Below, one piece after another: positions 32,740 to 43,000 of a DNA stretch of 44,053 nucleotides (position 1 is the first letter of the stretch; each line of letters opens with the position of its first letter). Made by a program: the position numbers and the translations under genes. The stretch comes from Rhizobium sp. Q54 (GTDB taxonomy: Bacteria; Pseudomonadota; Alphaproteobacteria; Reyranellales; Reyranellaceae), in contig CAMDOT010000022.1 in NCBI GenBank assembly GCA_945903635.1, positions 1 to 44,053 of the forward strand, written 5' to 3'. Under the pieces are notes generated by a model that searched no databases, was not told the origin of the DNA, and saw only the letters and a program-made list of their open reading frames with translations.

Positions 32740-33741
32740 CTAGAGATAGACGGCCTTCATCGCCGCCTCGGGATAGCGCGTGCCTGCTGCCGACCCGGGC
32801 GGCAGGGCCGCGTCGAGCCGCGCGATCTCGTCGGCCGACAAGGCAACGTCGAGTGCAGCCAGATTCTCGTCGACGCGCTCGGAACGCTTGGTGCCCGGGA
32901 TCGGCACGATGTCGTGGCCCTGCGCCAGCAGCCAGGCGAGCGCTACCTGCCCCGGCTTGCATCCCTTGGCCTGCGCGACCGCTTCGATCGCGGCGACCTT
33001 CAGAAGGTTGCGCGCGAGATTGTCGGCAGCAAAGCGCGGATGGCGGCCGCGGCCGTCGCCTTCCGGAATGTCGGCGACCTGGCGCACGGCCCCCGTCAGC
33101 AGGCTGCGGCCGAGCGGCGAATAGGCGACGAAGGAGATGCCGAGCGCCCGCGTCGTCTCGAGCGTCTTCTCGGCATCGACCCGGAAGAGCAGGGAATATT
33201 CGCTCTGCACCGCAGCGATCGGATGGACTGCATGCGCCCGGCGGATCGTCTCCGGCCGCGCTTCGCTGAGACCCAGCGCCCTCACCTTGCCCGCCTTCAC
33301 CAGGTCGGCCATAGCGCCCACCGTCTCCTCGATCGCCACAGAGGGATCGACGCGATGCTGGTAGTAGAGATCGATCACCTCGACTCCCAGCCGCTTGAGG
33401 CTGGCCTCACAGGCAGACTTTACGTATTCCGGCCGGCCGTCGACGCCGTTCTGCGTCTGCCCAAACTTGGTCGCGAGAACTGCCTTGGTGCGCCGTCCAC
33501 CGGCCAGCGCCTTGCCCAGCAGGGTCTCGTTATGGCCCCAGCCGTACATATCAGAGCTGTCGAGCAGGGTGACGCCGCGGTCGAGCGCGTGGTGAATGAC
33601 CCGGATCGCTTCTGCGTCGTCGCTCTTGCCGTAGGCGCCCGAGAGCGACATCAGGCCGAGCCCGACCGGAAAGACCGAGAGGTCGCTGCTGCCGAGCCGG
33701 CGGGGTGTTGCGGTGCCTGTGGTCGCGGTGCCTGTGGTCAT
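32740..33741 (-). CDS. Aldo/keto reductase
   Basis: A 333-aa AKR. The catalytic tetrad is visible: Asp and Tyr in [12 protein letters not shown], Lys in VLATKFGQ and His in [10 protein letters not shown]. The sequence [22 protein letters not shown] gives the NADPH-binding end. The gene reduces aldehydes or ketones in the cytosol. The ATG at 33741 has GAGGACACC before it; an upstream ATG nine codons earlier is less likely. The first codons are a perfect 15-bp duplication that encodes TTGTA twice. Confidence 0.94.
   Translation of the reverse strand: MTTGTATTGTATPRRLGSSDLSVFPVGLGLMSLSGAYGKSDDAEAIRVIHHALDRGVTLLDSSDMYGWGHNETLLGKALAGGRRTKAVLATKFGQTQNGVDGRPEYVKSACEASLKRLGVEVIDLYYQHRVDPSVAIEETVGAMADLVKAGKVRALGLSEARPETIRRAHAVHPIAAVQSEYSLLFRVDAEKTLETTRALGISFVAYSPLGRSLLTGAVRQVADIPEGDGRGRHPRFAADNLARNLLKVAAIEAVAQAKGCKPGQVALAWLLAQGHDIVPIPGTKRSERVDENLAALDVALSADEIARLDAALPPGSAAGTRYPEAAMKAVYL
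33710..33739. repeat. 15-bp perfect tandem duplication in the reductase N-terminus
   Basis: GCGGTGCCTGTGGTC occurs twice in direct succession (33710-33724 and 33725-33739), immediately inside the start codon of the aldo/keto reductase. It adds five residues in frame to a flexible N-terminus, so it is likely neutral. Such units expand or contract by slippage. Confidence 0.75.
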
Positions 33742-33841
33742 GGTGTCCTCCTCGGCCGACGCTAGCATGCGCCGGGGCGGCGGGGGCCAGCGGGATTGTC
33801 AAATTGGTGTCGAATCGCGGCCCATCTGGTAGGTACTCCGG

Positions 33842-34597
33842 GTGCCAAAAGCCTGGGCCGACAAGATCAGCCTGATCATTCCGGTGTTCAACGAAGCGCC
33901 GCACCTCGCGGAACTTCTCGCCGCGCTCGACCGTGTCCAGCTTCCCCGGCCGTGCGAACTCGTGATCGTGAACGATGGTTCCGCCGACCAGTCCAGCCAG
34001 ATCATCCGGCAGTTCCCATTCAGGAACGACGTGCTGATCATCGACCAGCCGGCCAATCGCGGCAAAGGCGCCGCGGTGGCGGCCGGCATTGCCCGCGCGA
34101 CCGGGGTCATCATCGGCATCCAGGACGCCGACTTCGAATACCGGTTCGATGAGATCGCCCGACTCGTCGACCCCATCATCGCGGGCGAGGCCGACGTCGT
34201 GTACGGCTCGCGCTTCAGGCCGGGGGCGTCGCCGCCATCGCGGGGGATCCACTATCTGGCCAACCGGATGCTGACCTGCTTGAGCAACCTTTGCAGCGGC
34301 CTTCGCCTCACGGACATGGAGACCTGTTACAAGTTCTTCCGGGCGGACATCATCAAGAACGTCCGCCTGGAATCGCGCCGCTATGGCTTCGAGCCGGAAG
34401 TGACGGCCAAGATCGCCCGCCTAAAAGTGCGCCTCGTCGAACTGCCGGTCTCCTATGCACCGCGCGGCCGGGGAGACGGCAAGAAGATCGGCTGGCGCGA
34501 CGGCGTCGCCGCGATCTGGCACATTCTCTACTTCAATCTGCTGGCCCGCCGAGCCGCCTGGTTCGGCAAGGACCTGCCCACGGCCTTCCGTCCTTGA
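33842..34597 (+). CDS. Glycosyltransferase family 2 (dolichyl-phosphate-sugar synthase-like)
   Basis: A 251-aa GT2 enzyme from a GTG. ISLIIPVFNEAPHLAELLAAL and ELVIVNDGSADQSSQII form the nucleotide-sugar site, IGIQDADFEYRFDEI carries the DxD metal motif, and DVVYGSRFRPG with METCYKFFRAD resembles polyprenyl-phosphate mannose/glucose synthases. There are no membrane helices at the C-terminus, so the sugar lipid would be handed to a separate partner. The stop overlaps the start of the next gene by three bases (TTGA), which couples it to a GT-C-like protein. Confidence 0.9.
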   Translation: MPKAWADKISLIIPVFNEAPHLAELLAALDRVQLPRPCELVIVNDGSADQSSQIIRQFPFRNDVLIIDQPANRGKGAAVAAGIARATGVIIGIQDADFEYRFDEIARLVDPIIAGEADVVYGSRFRPGASPPSRGIHYLANRMLTCLSNLCSGLRLTDMETCYKFFRADIIKNVRLESRRYGFEPEVTAKIARLKVRLVELPVSYAPRGRGDGKKIGWRDGVAAIWHILYFNLLARRAAWFGKDLPTAFRP

Positions 34598-36387
34598 CCT
34601 CGTTCCTCTCCCAGAACGCCTATTCGGCGCCCATCGTCCTGCTGCTCGGCCTGTCGACATTCGCGGGCTGCATGGGCCTTGGCCTGCTGCTTCTGCGGCT
34701 GCTGCGCACCGAGTTACCGGCACCGTTTTGCCAGATCGTCGCCGTGCTGCTGGGCATTCAGACAACCAGCCTCGCCGTCCAACTCGTCGCGATGGCACAG
34801 GCCGCGACTCCGGCCGTCCTGATCACCCTCTGGGGTGTCTCGCTTGCCCTTGGCGCCGCGGGCTGGATCTTTTGCCGGCCGATCCGGGACGCCGGCGCTC
34901 TCCCCACAATCCCCCGGTTCGCCATCGTCATTGCGGCGGTGGCCGCCGGCCTCAATCTCCTGGCGGCCGTCGTTCCCTCCAGCAAGATCGACGAACTCTA
35001 CTATCATATGCTGTTGCCGGCCCGCGTCGTGGCCGACCACGGCCTCGCGATCTATCGCGCACCGATCGAGTCGGCGGTGCTGCCACAGATGGCCTACGCC
35101 TTCTTTGCCGCCCCCCTGCACGCGCTAGGCTATCCCGACGCGCCGAACATCGTGAGCTGGATGCTGAGCCTGACGCTGGTCTGGCTGGGCTGGACTCTGC
35201 TGCGCCAGCGCGGCATCGGCGACCCCGTCGCCTACTGCCTGGTAGCGGCGTTGCTTGTCGGCGCCTATCCGATGGTCTTCCACGTGACCGGCGGCAGTCA
35301 CGCGTTCGGCGACCTGTCGCTGGCGACCGCCGTGGTTGCTCTGGCGCTCGCGGACAAACTGCTGGCCGCCTGCGGTCCCGCGCGCTTTGCCTTCATGGTG
35401 TCGCTGCTGGCGTGGAGTGCGGCTTCCGCCAAGGTCTCTCTCATTCCCGTCGCCGGTGCGGTGGCACTGCTCGCGATCTTCTTCGCCCTCCGTGCGTCGG
35501 GGAGCGGCGGCGCGCGGGTTCGCATCCTCGGCGCGGCTGTCGCGCCCTGGCTGATTCTAGGTGCGCCCCTGATGGTCTGGACCTATCTCGGGACAGGCTC
35601 GCCCTTCGGCCCGCTGCTGGCCGGGTTGTTCGGCGAGAGCCTCTTCCGTCCTGAGGTCTTCGCTGATTTTGCCGAGTCGACGCGGACCGCGAACAGGTCA
35701 CCGCTGAGCGCGGTATTATTCGACAATCTCGCCGGCTACTCGCCTCTCGTCTGGGTGGGTGCCATCGGTGCGTTGATATCCGGCACGACACCGTTGGCGG
35801 TTCGCCGGTGGGGCGCGGCCCTCCTGCTCGGGCAATGCCTGCTCATCGCCTGGCTGCTGCCGTATCACGCGCGGTTCCTGGGTGGGCTTCAGTACGGGCT
35901 GGCGATCTGCTTTGCGCTTTACCTGCCGCCGCAGCTCGCCTCCTGGAAGCGGACGACGACGGTTGCTATCGCCATCGCCATCCTGCCCTGGATGGCGGGA
36001 CAGGCCGCCTACACCCAGCAGTTCGCCGCGATGGCCTTCGGTCTCGAGGACCGGAGCGCCTTCTATCGTCGCTACGTTGCCTTCTTCGATGACTTCACCA
36101 AGCTCGACCGCCTGCTGCCGGCAAACGCCGTCTTGCTGGCGACGGACGGTCGATCACCCGCCGTCTACGCGCCGCGCCCCATGGTGTTCGACCTGGCCGA
36201 CGTGCCGCCGGGCCGCGAGGTCTATGTCTTCAGTGTCGGCCTGCCGAATGCCTCGGACTATCCGGCGCCCTACAGGCTGGGCGCGGAGATCTATGCCAAC
36301 CCCGCCGCGCGGCAGGCCGTGTTCAGACGTGCCTGGGCCGCGCCACAGCTAGGCGACCTCCACGTCGTTCGTCTCGCTCATCCGTAG
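34594..36387 (+). CDS. GT-C-like polytopic membrane protein
   Basis: A 597-aa protein with about twelve hydrophobic helices and a soluble tail of about 100 residues. The start is taken as TTG overlapping the GT2 stop (TTGA); the next in-frame ATG would remove the first helix. A first loop with SSKIDELYYHMLLPARVVADHGL contains the acidic Asp-Glu expected of GT-C glycosyltransferases that use polyprenyl-phosphate sugars. Together with the GT2 gene it forms a two-gene module: sugar lipid made inside, sugar transferred outside (inference). It ends within the convergent monooxygenase gene (10-base overlap). Confidence 0.72.
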   Translation: MTSFLSQNAYSAPIVLLLGLSTFAGCMGLGLLLLRLLRTELPAPFCQIVAVLLGIQTTSLAVQLVAMAQAATPAVLITLWGVSLALGAAGWIFCRPIRDAGALPTIPRFAIVIAAVAAGLNLLAAVVPSSKIDELYYHMLLPARVVADHGLAIYRAPIESAVLPQMAYAFFAAPLHALGYPDAPNIVSWMLSLTLVWLGWTLLRQRGIGDPVAYCLVAALLVGAYPMVFHVTGGSHAFGDLSLATAVVALALADKLLAACGPARFAFMVSLLAWSAASAKVSLIPVAGAVALLAIFFALRASGSGGARVRILGAAVAPWLILGAPLMVWTYLGTGSPFGPLLAGLFGESLFRPEVFADFAESTRTANRSPLSAVLFDNLAGYSPLVWVGAIGALISGTTPLAVRRWGAALLLGQCLLIAWLLPYHARFLGGLQYGLAICFALYLPPQLASWKRTTTVAIAIAILPWMAGQAAYTQQFAAMAFGLEDRSAFYRRYVAFFDDFTKLDRLLPANAVLLATDGRSPAVYAPRPMVFDLADVPPGREVYVFSVGLPNASDYPAPYRLGAEIYANPAARQAVFRRAWAAPQLGDLHVVRLAHP

Positions 36388-37880
36388 GCAAATATCCGGT
36401 CGTCGAGATCGATCGCCGGCCACTGGTCCTTCTCGGTCCAGTAGTCCTGGGTGTGCTGCCATTCGGGCTTGTCGCCGCGCTTGGGCAGCAGGTGCATGCC
36501 GCGCATGAGATAGCCCGGATTGAAATTGGTCGGATCGATCCACGGCAGCAGCGGCATGTCCTTGTCCTCGGGCCGGAGCGCCACGGCGACCTTCTTCGCC
36601 TGCTTCTCTTTCATATGTCCGAGCAAGCGGCACACGAAGTCAGCGACCAGGTCGGCGCGGAGCGTCCAGCTCGCCCGGAAATATCCGAACACCCACACCA
36701 TGTTGGGCACGCCGGTGAACATCATGCCGCGGTAGGTGACCGTGTCGGCGAAATCGAGCGGCTTGCCATCGATCGTGAAGTCGATGTCGCCCAGCACGTT
36801 GAGATGGAAGCCCGTGGCGGTGACGACGATGTCGGCCTCGAGGTCCTTGCCGGATTTCAGGCGAATGCCGGTCTCGGTGAATTTCTCGATCTCGTCGGTG
36901 ACGACTGACGCGTGGCCGGCACGGATGCCTCTGAAGAGGTCGCCGTCGGGAACATAGGCGATGCGCTGCCGCCACGGCCGATAGGTCGGCGTGAAGTGGG
37001 TCGCCACGTCGTAGTCGGGGCCGAGGTAGGCGCGCACGCCGCCCAGCAGCTCCTTGGTCACGACCTCCGGTTCCTCGAAGGCGCGGCGCGTAAAGACCGC
37101 CTGATCGTGCAGGATCTTGCGGCGCACGATCTCGTGGATCCAGCTTTCGTCGATCTGCAGCTGGCGCAACGTGTCGGCGAGGTCGTTCACGTTGCGCGCC
37201 GGAATGAAATAGGTCGGCGAGCGCTGCAGCAGCGTGACGTGGCCGCACTCACTCGCAATTGCCGGCACGAGAGTAGCGGCTGTGGCGCCGGAGCCGATGA
37301 CGACGACTTTCTTGCCGGCGTAGGCGAGATCCTCCGGCCAGGTCTGCGGATGGACGATCCGGCCCTTGAAGCTCTGCATCCCTTCCCACTCGGGCGTATA
37401 GCCTTCCGAGTGCCGGTAGTAGCCCTGGCACATCCAGAGGAAGTTCGCCGTGAACCGGACGGCCTCGCCCGTGTCGGCGCGCGTGGCGGCGATCGTCCAG
37501 CGATTATCCTGGCTCGACCAGCGGGCCGTGGAAATCCTGTGGCCATAGCGGATGTGGCGGCCGAGGTCGTTCTCCTCGATGACCTCGCCCATGTAGGTGA
37601 GGATTTCGGCCGCCGTCGCGATCGGCGCGCTGGTCCAGGGCTTGAAGCGGTAGCCGAAGGTGTAGAGGTCGCTGTCGGACCGGATGCCGGGATAGCGGTG
37701 GGTGAGCCAGGTCCCGCCGAAGCTCTCTTGCGATTCGAGCACGACAAAGCTCGTGCCGGGGAGCTGCTTGGTGAGGTGATAGGCACCGCCGACACCGGAG
37801 ATGCCGGCACCGACGATCAGGACGTCGAAATGCTCGGTCTTCTGAGTGGCGGATGCCGGAAGGACGGCTGTGTCGGGCAT
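36378..37880 (-). CDS. Flavin-dependent monooxygenase, Baeyer-Villiger type
   Basis: A 500-aa FAD/NADPH monooxygenase. The first Rossmann motif GAGISG is at residues 24-29 and the second is VVVIGSGATAATL near 200. Between them the sequence FKGRIVHPQTWP satisfies the Baeyer-Villiger fingerprint F-x-G-x3-H-x3-W-P, as opposed to the N-oxide FMO form. SFGGTWLTHRYPGIRSDSDLYTF is typical of the cyclohexanone/arylacetone subgroup. Such enzymes insert oxygen next to a ketone to give esters or lactones. It lies 29 bases after the C26 amidohydrolase gene on the same strand. Confidence 0.9.
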   Translation of the reverse strand: MPDTAVLPASATQKTEHFDVLIVGAGISGVGGAYHLTKQLPGTSFVVLESQESFGGTWLTHRYPGIRSDSDLYTFGYRFKPWTSAPIATAAEILTYMGEVIEENDLGRHIRYGHRISTARWSSQDNRWTIAATRADTGEAVRFTANFLWMCQGYYRHSEGYTPEWEGMQSFKGRIVHPQTWPEDLAYAGKKVVVIGSGATAATLVPAIASECGHVTLLQRSPTYFIPARNVNDLADTLRQLQIDESWIHEIVRRKILHDQAVFTRRAFEEPEVVTKELLGGVRAYLGPDYDVATHFTPTYRPWRQRIAYVPDGDLFRGIRAGHASVVTDEIEKFTETGIRLKSGKDLEADIVVTATGFHLNVLGDIDFTIDGKPLDFADTVTYRGMMFTGVPNMVWVFGYFRASWTLRADLVADFVCRLLGHMKEKQAKKVAVALRPEDKDMPLLPWIDPTNFNPGYLMRGMHLLPKRGDKPEWQHTQDYWTEKDQWPAIDLDDRIFAYG

Positions 37881-37909
37881 GGGCTGGGCTCGTTCGTCAG
37901 GTAGCGGGG

Positions 37910-38698
37910 CTATCGATTGCCGGCGTCCCGCCTGTGTTCCACAAGCGCTGCGCCAAACGCCTGGAACAAGGCGCGATTGATCGGGTTGGACTGCGGATCG
38001 TATTCGGCATGCCACTGGACACCCAGGGCGAACGAGGGCGCGTCGGCGATGCGGATCGCCTCGATCGTGCCGTCCTCCGCCACTCCCTCGATGACGACCC
38101 GCCCGCCGGGTTCGAGAATGCCCTGACCATGCAGGGAATTGACGCGGATCGACTCGCAGCCGAGCAGCCTGGCGAACGATCCCTCCGCAGCCAGCCGCAC
38201 TTCATGGCGATCGGCAAACACCACTTCGGGATCAGGATGAACCTCGCCGTTCTCCAGTCGAGGCATGCGATGGTTCATGCGTCCCGGAATATCCCGGATC
38301 TCCGGATGCAGCGAGCCGCCGAACGCCACGTTCATCTCCTGGAACCCCCGACAGATGCCGAACAGGGGAATGCCGCGGTCGACGCAGGCGCGGATCAATC
38401 CCAGGGCCATGGCGTCGCGATCATGGTCATAGGGTTCATGCCGGGGATCGGGCTCGACCCCGAAGTGCGTCGGATGGACATTGGCACGTGCGCCGGTCAG
38501 CAGGATCCCGTCGACCGCCTCCAGCAGCGCCTCGACGTCGGTGATGTCCGGCGTGCCGGCAAACATCAACGGCAATGCCCCGGACACTTCCGCGATCGCG
38601 CGCAGATTGCGCTGACCCACGAGCTGCACATTGTGCCGGTCGTTCACGACATGGGCGTTCCCGATCACGCCGACTACCGGTTTCGTCATACTGGACAT
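37910..38698 (-). CDS. Class I glutamine-amidotransferase-like hydrolase, peptidase C26/PuuD type
   Basis: A 262-aa enzyme with the glutamine-amidotransferase triad: Cys116 in FGICRGFQEMN, His230 and Glu232 in GVQWHAEYDP. NSLHGQG and LTGARANVHP are further marks of the gamma-glutamyl-GABA hydrolase (PuuD) group, which frees GABA or another amine from a gamma-glutamyl conjugate. The start is not certain: ATG at 38698 is preferred, with another at 38689. It is followed by a flavin monooxygenase, a combination with no textbook pathway that I can name. Confidence 0.88.
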   Translation of the reverse strand: MSSMTKPVVGVIGNAHVVNDRHNVQLVGQRNLRAIAEVSGALPLMFAGTPDITDVEALLEAVDGILLTGARANVHPTHFGVEPDPRHEPYDHDRDAMALGLIRACVDRGIPLFGICRGFQEMNVAFGGSLHPEIRDIPGRMNHRMPRLENGEVHPDPEVVFADRHEVRLAAEGSFARLLGCESIRVNSLHGQGILEPGGRVVIEGVAEDGTIEAIRIADAPSFALGVQWHAEYDPQSNPINRALFQAFGAALVEHRRDAGNR

Positions 38699-38873
38699 TC
38701 TTACTCGCCGTTGAACCACGCACCTGAAACGCGATCCTTGGGGATTAGCCTACCTCATCCCACTCCCCACGCCAGCGCGGATCGAGTATTCCGTGAAGAC
38801 AACAGCCGTGGCGCAGAATTCGCTACACTGTGCGGCCTTTCGACGTCCCTAGCCAGACCACGGAGCCCACCCG

Positions 38874-39815
38874 ATGCGCTACGGCTTCTACCTCCCCACC
38901 CGCGGCCCTACCGCCACGCGCGAGGGCATTCTGGCCTTGGCGCGTGAAGGCGAGCGGCTGGGCCTGCACTCCGCCATGATCGCCGACCACATCGTCTTCC
39001 CGGTCGAAAGCGAATCAGCCTATCCCTACACCGTGGACCGCAAGCACCCCGGCGGCGGCGACGCGCTGGAGACTTTCTCCATCCTGGGCGTGGTCGCCGG
39101 CGCGACCGAAAGGCTGCGCCTCGTCACTTCCGTGCTGGTTCTGCCCTATCGCAACCCGGTCCTCACGGCAAAGATGGTGGCATCGCTGGATGTCCTGTCC
39201 GGCGGACGTGTCACGCTGGGGGTAGGCGTCGGCTGGCTGAAGGAGGAATTCGAGGCCCTGGGCAGCCCCGATTTCGACCGGCGCGGGGCCGTGACCGACG
39301 AATGGTTGGCGGTCTTCAAGCAGCTCTGGAGCCAGTCGCCCGCCAGCTTCACCGGTCAGTTCTACAACTATGCCAACATTCGCTCCGAGCCCTTCCCGCT
39401 GCAGAAGCCACATCCGCCCATTTGGGTCGGCGGCCACTCTCGCGCCGCGCTCCGCCGCACCGCGCGGCACGGCGACGGCTGGCATCCGGTCGGCGCCATC
39501 GCCGCCTCGCCGCTGCCGCCCCAGGAAATGCGGGCACACCTGCAGACACTGAAGCAGATGACGGAAGCGGAGGGGCGCGATTTCTCGGCAATCACCATCT
39601 CCTACAAGGCCCCGCTCTACGACACCGGCATTCCGGATCGCGACGGAACCCGCCGCAGCTTCTCCGGCAGCGCCCACGACATTGCCGGCGACATCCGATC
39701 GTTCAGCGCCATCGGCGTGCACGAGCTGATCTTCGATTTCCGGGGCGAGACCATCGCGCAGAGCATCGAGCGCCTGCAACGCTTCGCTGCCGAGGTGATG
39801 CCGCTGGTGGATTGA
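38874..39815 (+). CDS. LLM-class flavin-dependent oxidoreductase (F420-type subgroup)
   Basis: A 313-aa luciferase-like (TIM-barrel) oxidoreductase. [47 protein letters not shown] and [25 protein letters not shown] match the TIGR03619-type subfamily, often annotated F420-dependent. Whether the organism uses F420 or FMN cannot be read here. The gene is monocistronic, converging after 9 bases on the GMC oxidoreductase. The substrate is unknown. Confidence 0.9.
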   Translation: MRYGFYLPTRGPTATREGILALAREGERLGLHSAMIADHIVFPVESESAYPYTVDRKHPGGGDALETFSILGVVAGATERLRLVTSVLVLPYRNPVLTAKMVASLDVLSGGRVTLGVGVGWLKEEFEALGSPDFDRRGAVTDEWLAVFKQLWSQSPASFTGQFYNYANIRSEPFPLQKPHPPIWVGGHSRAALRRTARHGDGWHPVGAIAASPLPPQEMRAHLQTLKQMTEAEGRDFSAITISYKAPLYDTGIPDRDGTRRSFSGSAHDIAGDIRSFSAIGVHELIFDFRGETIAQSIERLQRFAAEVMPLVD

Positions 39816-39824
39816 GTTCGGCCG

Positions 39825-41456
39825 CTACGCGGCTTTACGCGCCGCCGCGGCAGCCAGCACCATTTCAGCGCACTTCTCGCCGATCATGATGGTGGGCGCA
39901 TTGGTGTTGCCGCTGGTCAATGTCGGCATGATGGAGGCGTCGGCGACGCGCAGGCCTTTTATGCCGTGGACCCGGAGCTCAGAATCCACCACGGCCAGGG
40001 GATCCGCGCCCATCCTGCAGGTGCCGATCGGGTGATAGGTGGTCTCGGCGTTCTTGGCGATCCAGTCGAGCAGCTCGTCGTCCTTCTGCAGGTGCGCGCC
40101 CGGCGCGATCTCCTCTCCTGTGACCTCTTTCATCGGCGACGTTGCCATCAGTTCCCGTCCCTTGCGGATGGCGGCCAGGACGCCGGTACGATCGTGTTCG
40201 GTCGACAGGAAATTGAACCGGATCGCCGGCGGCTCGGCAGGGTCGGAAGACTTGATATGGATCGAGCCCGTGCTTTCGGAGCGCAGCACGTTCACGTTCA
40301 TGGTGATGCCCTTCGTCTTCGAGACGCGCCGCTCGTGGCCCACCATCTCGTACAGGAAGGGCGCAATCGAGACCGTCGCATCGGGCGTTTCCAGTCCTAC
40401 CCGCGTACGGAAATACAGGCGGATCGGCACGGAGGTCGAGGCCAGGAACCCCTCGCGGAACAGCGCGTACTTGATCGCCTCGCGCGCCAGTCGCCAGCCG
40501 CGGGCGTTGTCGTTGAAGGTGAGGTTCTTCTCCTTGATCGCGAATTTTACGCGCGGTGAGTAATGATCGCGCAGATTTTCGCCGACGCCGCGCAGTTCGT
40601 GCACCGGCGTGATGCCCCTGCTGCGCAGCAGGTCCGCCTGGCCGATGCCGGAAAGTTCCAGGAGCTTCGGTGAGTTGATCGAGCCGCCCGAGACGATCAC
40701 TTCGCGCGTGGCCCTCGCTTCGCGCTTTACGCCGCCCACGGAATAGCGAACGCCGACGCAGCGCTTGCCGTCCAGGATCAGCGCTTCGGCCATCGCCCCG
40801 CGATCGATCGTGAGATTCGATCGCGAGCGAGCCGGGTCGAGATAGCAATAGGCGGTGCTCTGGCGACGGCCCTTGGCGATCGTCACCTGCGACATGCCAA
40901 TGCCTTCCTGCGTCTCTCCGTTCAGATCAGGATTGAAGGGCAGGCCCATGCGCTCTGCCGCCGCGATCATCTTCTCGAGCAGTGGCACCTTGTGGCGCGG
41001 CGTGTCGGTGACCCGCAGCAGGCCGTTGCGGCCGCGAAACTCGTCGGAGCCGCCGTCGTAGCGTTCCATGCGCTTGAAGACCGGCAGCACGTCCTGGTAG
41101 CTCCAGCCCCGGTTGCCGAGCTGCGCCCAGTGATCGTAGTCCTGCGCCTGGCCGCGGATATAGACCATGCCGTTGATCGAGCTCGAACCGCCCAGCATCT
41201 TGCCGCGTGGAACGTCGATACGCCGCCCGCCCGAGCCCTCGTCCGGCTCCGACGAGTAGCACCAGTTGACCGCCGGATCGTCGATCATCTTGGCGACGCC
41301 GACGGGCACCCGCGACCAGAAGAAGTTCGAACCCTCGGTCCCCGCTTCCAGCAACAGCACTCGGTGTGCACCGCTCTCCGTCAGTCGACTTGCCACCACC
41401 GCGCCTGCCGAACCTGCACCGACGACGATGTAGTCATAGGTGGAATCGTTCGGCAT
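39825..41456 (-). CDS. GMC-family FAD oxidoreductase (choline dehydrogenase-like)
   Basis: A 543-aa GMC flavoprotein. The ADP-binding motif [15 protein letters not shown] lies at 11-25, the GMC signature [15 protein letters not shown] near 85, and the second signature [24 protein letters not shown] near 265. The C-terminal [11 protein letters not shown] and [12 protein letters not shown] carry the catalytic His/Asn pair. These enzymes oxidise alcohols to aldehydes. AAGGAG stands at a long spacing before the ATG. It diverges from the LivJ-like gene, 194 bases away. Confidence 0.93.
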   Translation of the reverse strand: MPNDSTYDYIVVGAGSAGAVVASRLTESGAHRVLLLEAGTEGSNFFWSRVPVGVAKMIDDPAVNWCYSSEPDEGSGGRRIDVPRGKMLGGSSSINGMVYIRGQAQDYDHWAQLGNRGWSYQDVLPVFKRMERYDGGSDEFRGRNGLLRVTDTPRHKVPLLEKMIAAAERMGLPFNPDLNGETQEGIGMSQVTIAKGRRQSTAYCYLDPARSRSNLTIDRGAMAEALILDGKRCVGVRYSVGGVKREARATREVIVSGGSINSPKLLELSGIGQADLLRSRGITPVHELRGVGENLRDHYSPRVKFAIKEKNLTFNDNARGWRLAREAIKYALFREGFLASTSVPIRLYFRTRVGLETPDATVSIAPFLYEMVGHERRVSKTKGITMNVNVLRSESTGSIHIKSSDPAEPPAIRFNFLSTEHDRTGVLAAIRKGRELMATSPMKEVTGEEIAPGAHLQKDDELLDWIAKNAETTYHPIGTCRMGADPLAVVDSELRVHGIKGLRVADASIMPTLTSGNTNAPTIMIGEKCAEMVLAAAAARKAA

Positions 41457-41650
41457 CGCGCAGGCACTCCTTGTTCTTCGGGAGGGCGAGGATTGGACCT
41501 TCGCCAAGGGCAAAGAAGACCAGCGCCCAGGCGGGGTGGCAAGGTTGAGGCAGGGCTGGACCGCCCCCCCTTTCGCTGACTGGAACCAACTCCCGCGACG
41601 GCAGCCGCCGTGATAGACTTGCCGAAAAGAAGTTCAACAGGGAGGAAACG

Positions 41651-42859
41651 ATGCGATACATGAAGGTTGTTGCGACAGCGTTGCTATCCTGCTGCCTGCT
41701 CAGCGCCACGGCGCTGGCCCAGAACAAGGCCGTGAAGATCGGCGTTCTGGACGACATGTCCGGCCTCTACGCCGACAACACCGGCCCGGGCGACGTCGCC
41801 TCGGTCAAGTTCGCCATCGCCGATTTCGGCGGGTCGGTGCTCGGCAAGCCAATCGAGCTGGTGACCTCCGATTTCCAGAACAAGGTCGATGTCGGCGCCG
41901 GCATCGCCAAGCGCTGGTACGACGAAGAGAACGTCGACATGATCCTCGGCATTCCCAATTCGGCGCTGGCGCTCGCGCTCGTGAGGGTGGCGGAGGAAAA
42001 GAACCGCATCGTCATGCCGACCGCGGCGGCGACCTCGGAGCTGACCGGCAAATCCTGCAGCTCGCACAGCGTCCACTGGATCTACGACACCTACGGCCAG
42101 GGCAAGACCATCGTCAATGCGCTGAGCAAGATGGGCGGCGATACCTGGTTCTTCATCACCGTGGACTACGCCTTCGGCCTGGCGGTGGAAGCGGATGCCA
42201 CCACTTTCATCAAGGCGGCCGGTGGCAAGGTGCTCGGTTCGGTGCGCCATCCGCTGAACACGGCGGACTTCTCCTCCTATGTCCTGCAGGCACAGGCCTC
42301 CAAGGCCAAGGGGCTGATGTTCGCCAACGGCGGCGGTGACATCGTGAACGGCATCAAGCAGGCGTCCGAGTTCGGCCTCATGAAGCAGGGGGTGCGGATC
42401 AGCGCACCGCTGGCGCAGTTCCCTGACATCCACGGCATCGGGCTGAAGATCGCCCAGGGCACGTTGATCTCGAGTCCGTTCTACTACGACATGACTCCGG
42501 AGGCGCGCACCTTCACCGACCGCTTCACCAAGGAGCGGGGCCGTCCGCCCAGCTTCATCCAGGCCGGCACCTACGGCGCGGTCATGCACTACCTGAAGGC
42601 CGTGCAGGCCGCCGGCACCGACGAGGCCAAGGCCGTGATGGCCCAGATGAAGAAGCTGCCGATCAACGACTTCATGACCAAGAACGGCCGCGTTCGAGAG
42701 GACGGGCGCGTCATCCGCGATATGTACCTGATGCAGGCCAAGACACCCGAGGAGTCGAAGGGCGGATGGGATCTGGTGAAAATGGTCGCCACGGTGCCGG
42801 GCAACGAGGCCTTCCGGCCGCTGAACGAAGGCGGCTGCCCGCTGGTGACGAAGAACTAG
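41651..42859 (+). CDS. Branched-chain amino-acid ABC transporter-type binding protein (LivJ-like)
   Basis: A 402-aa periplasmic protein. A Sec signal (VVATALLSCCLLSATALAQ, cleaved near residue 24) leads into KIGVLDDMSGLYADNTGPGD, the type I PBP start for the HAAT family. FQNKVDVGAGIAKRWYDEENVDMILG and TYGAVMHYLKAVQAAGTDEAKA are the second-lobe marks. Many relatives bind aromatic acids or other carboxylates and not leucine. No permease or ATPase adjoins it. A GGGAGGA ribosome site is strong. A GC-rich hairpin follows the stop. Confidence 0.92.
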   Translation: MRYMKVVATALLSCCLLSATALAQNKAVKIGVLDDMSGLYADNTGPGDVASVKFAIADFGGSVLGKPIELVTSDFQNKVDVGAGIAKRWYDEENVDMILGIPNSALALALVRVAEEKNRIVMPTAAATSELTGKSCSSHSVHWIYDTYGQGKTIVNALSKMGGDTWFFITVDYAFGLAVEADATTFIKAAGGKVLGSVRHPLNTADFSSYVLQAQASKAKGLMFANGGGDIVNGIKQASEFGLMKQGVRISAPLAQFPDIHGIGLKIAQGTLISSPFYYDMTPEARTFTDRFTKERGRPPSFIQAGTYGAVMHYLKAVQAAGTDEAKAVMAQMKKLPINDFMTKNGRVREDGRVIRDMYLMQAKTPEESKGGWDLVKMVATVPGNEAFRPLNEGGCPLVTKN

Positions 42860-42876
42860 ACCGCTGCGTGCAATTT

Positions 42877-42908
42877 CCGGCGGGTCGTCGCGTCCGGGGA
42901 CCCGCCGG
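42877..42908 (+). terminator. Stem-loop after the LivJ-like gene
   Basis: CCGGCGGGTC (42877-42886) and GACCCGCCGG (42899-42908) are perfectly complementary over 10 bases around a 12-base loop. The stem is strong but is not followed by a U-run, so it may be a Rho-independent-like or mRNA-protective hairpin. The next gene starts at 43001. Confidence 0.5.
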
Positions 42909-43000
42909 GCAGACTGTGTCTCATTGTGTTCTGCCGCACCTTCGCCTAGCGCTTGGGGCGAGGGTGTTTCGATCCCGCGCTTTCTCCGGACCAGGTGCCA

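Noticed and set aside
39821-39836. Short GCCGC/GCGGC hairpin followed by TTT at the LLM/GMC junction
   Set aside because: The stem is only five bases and overlaps the GMC stop codon, so it is weak evidence for a terminator.
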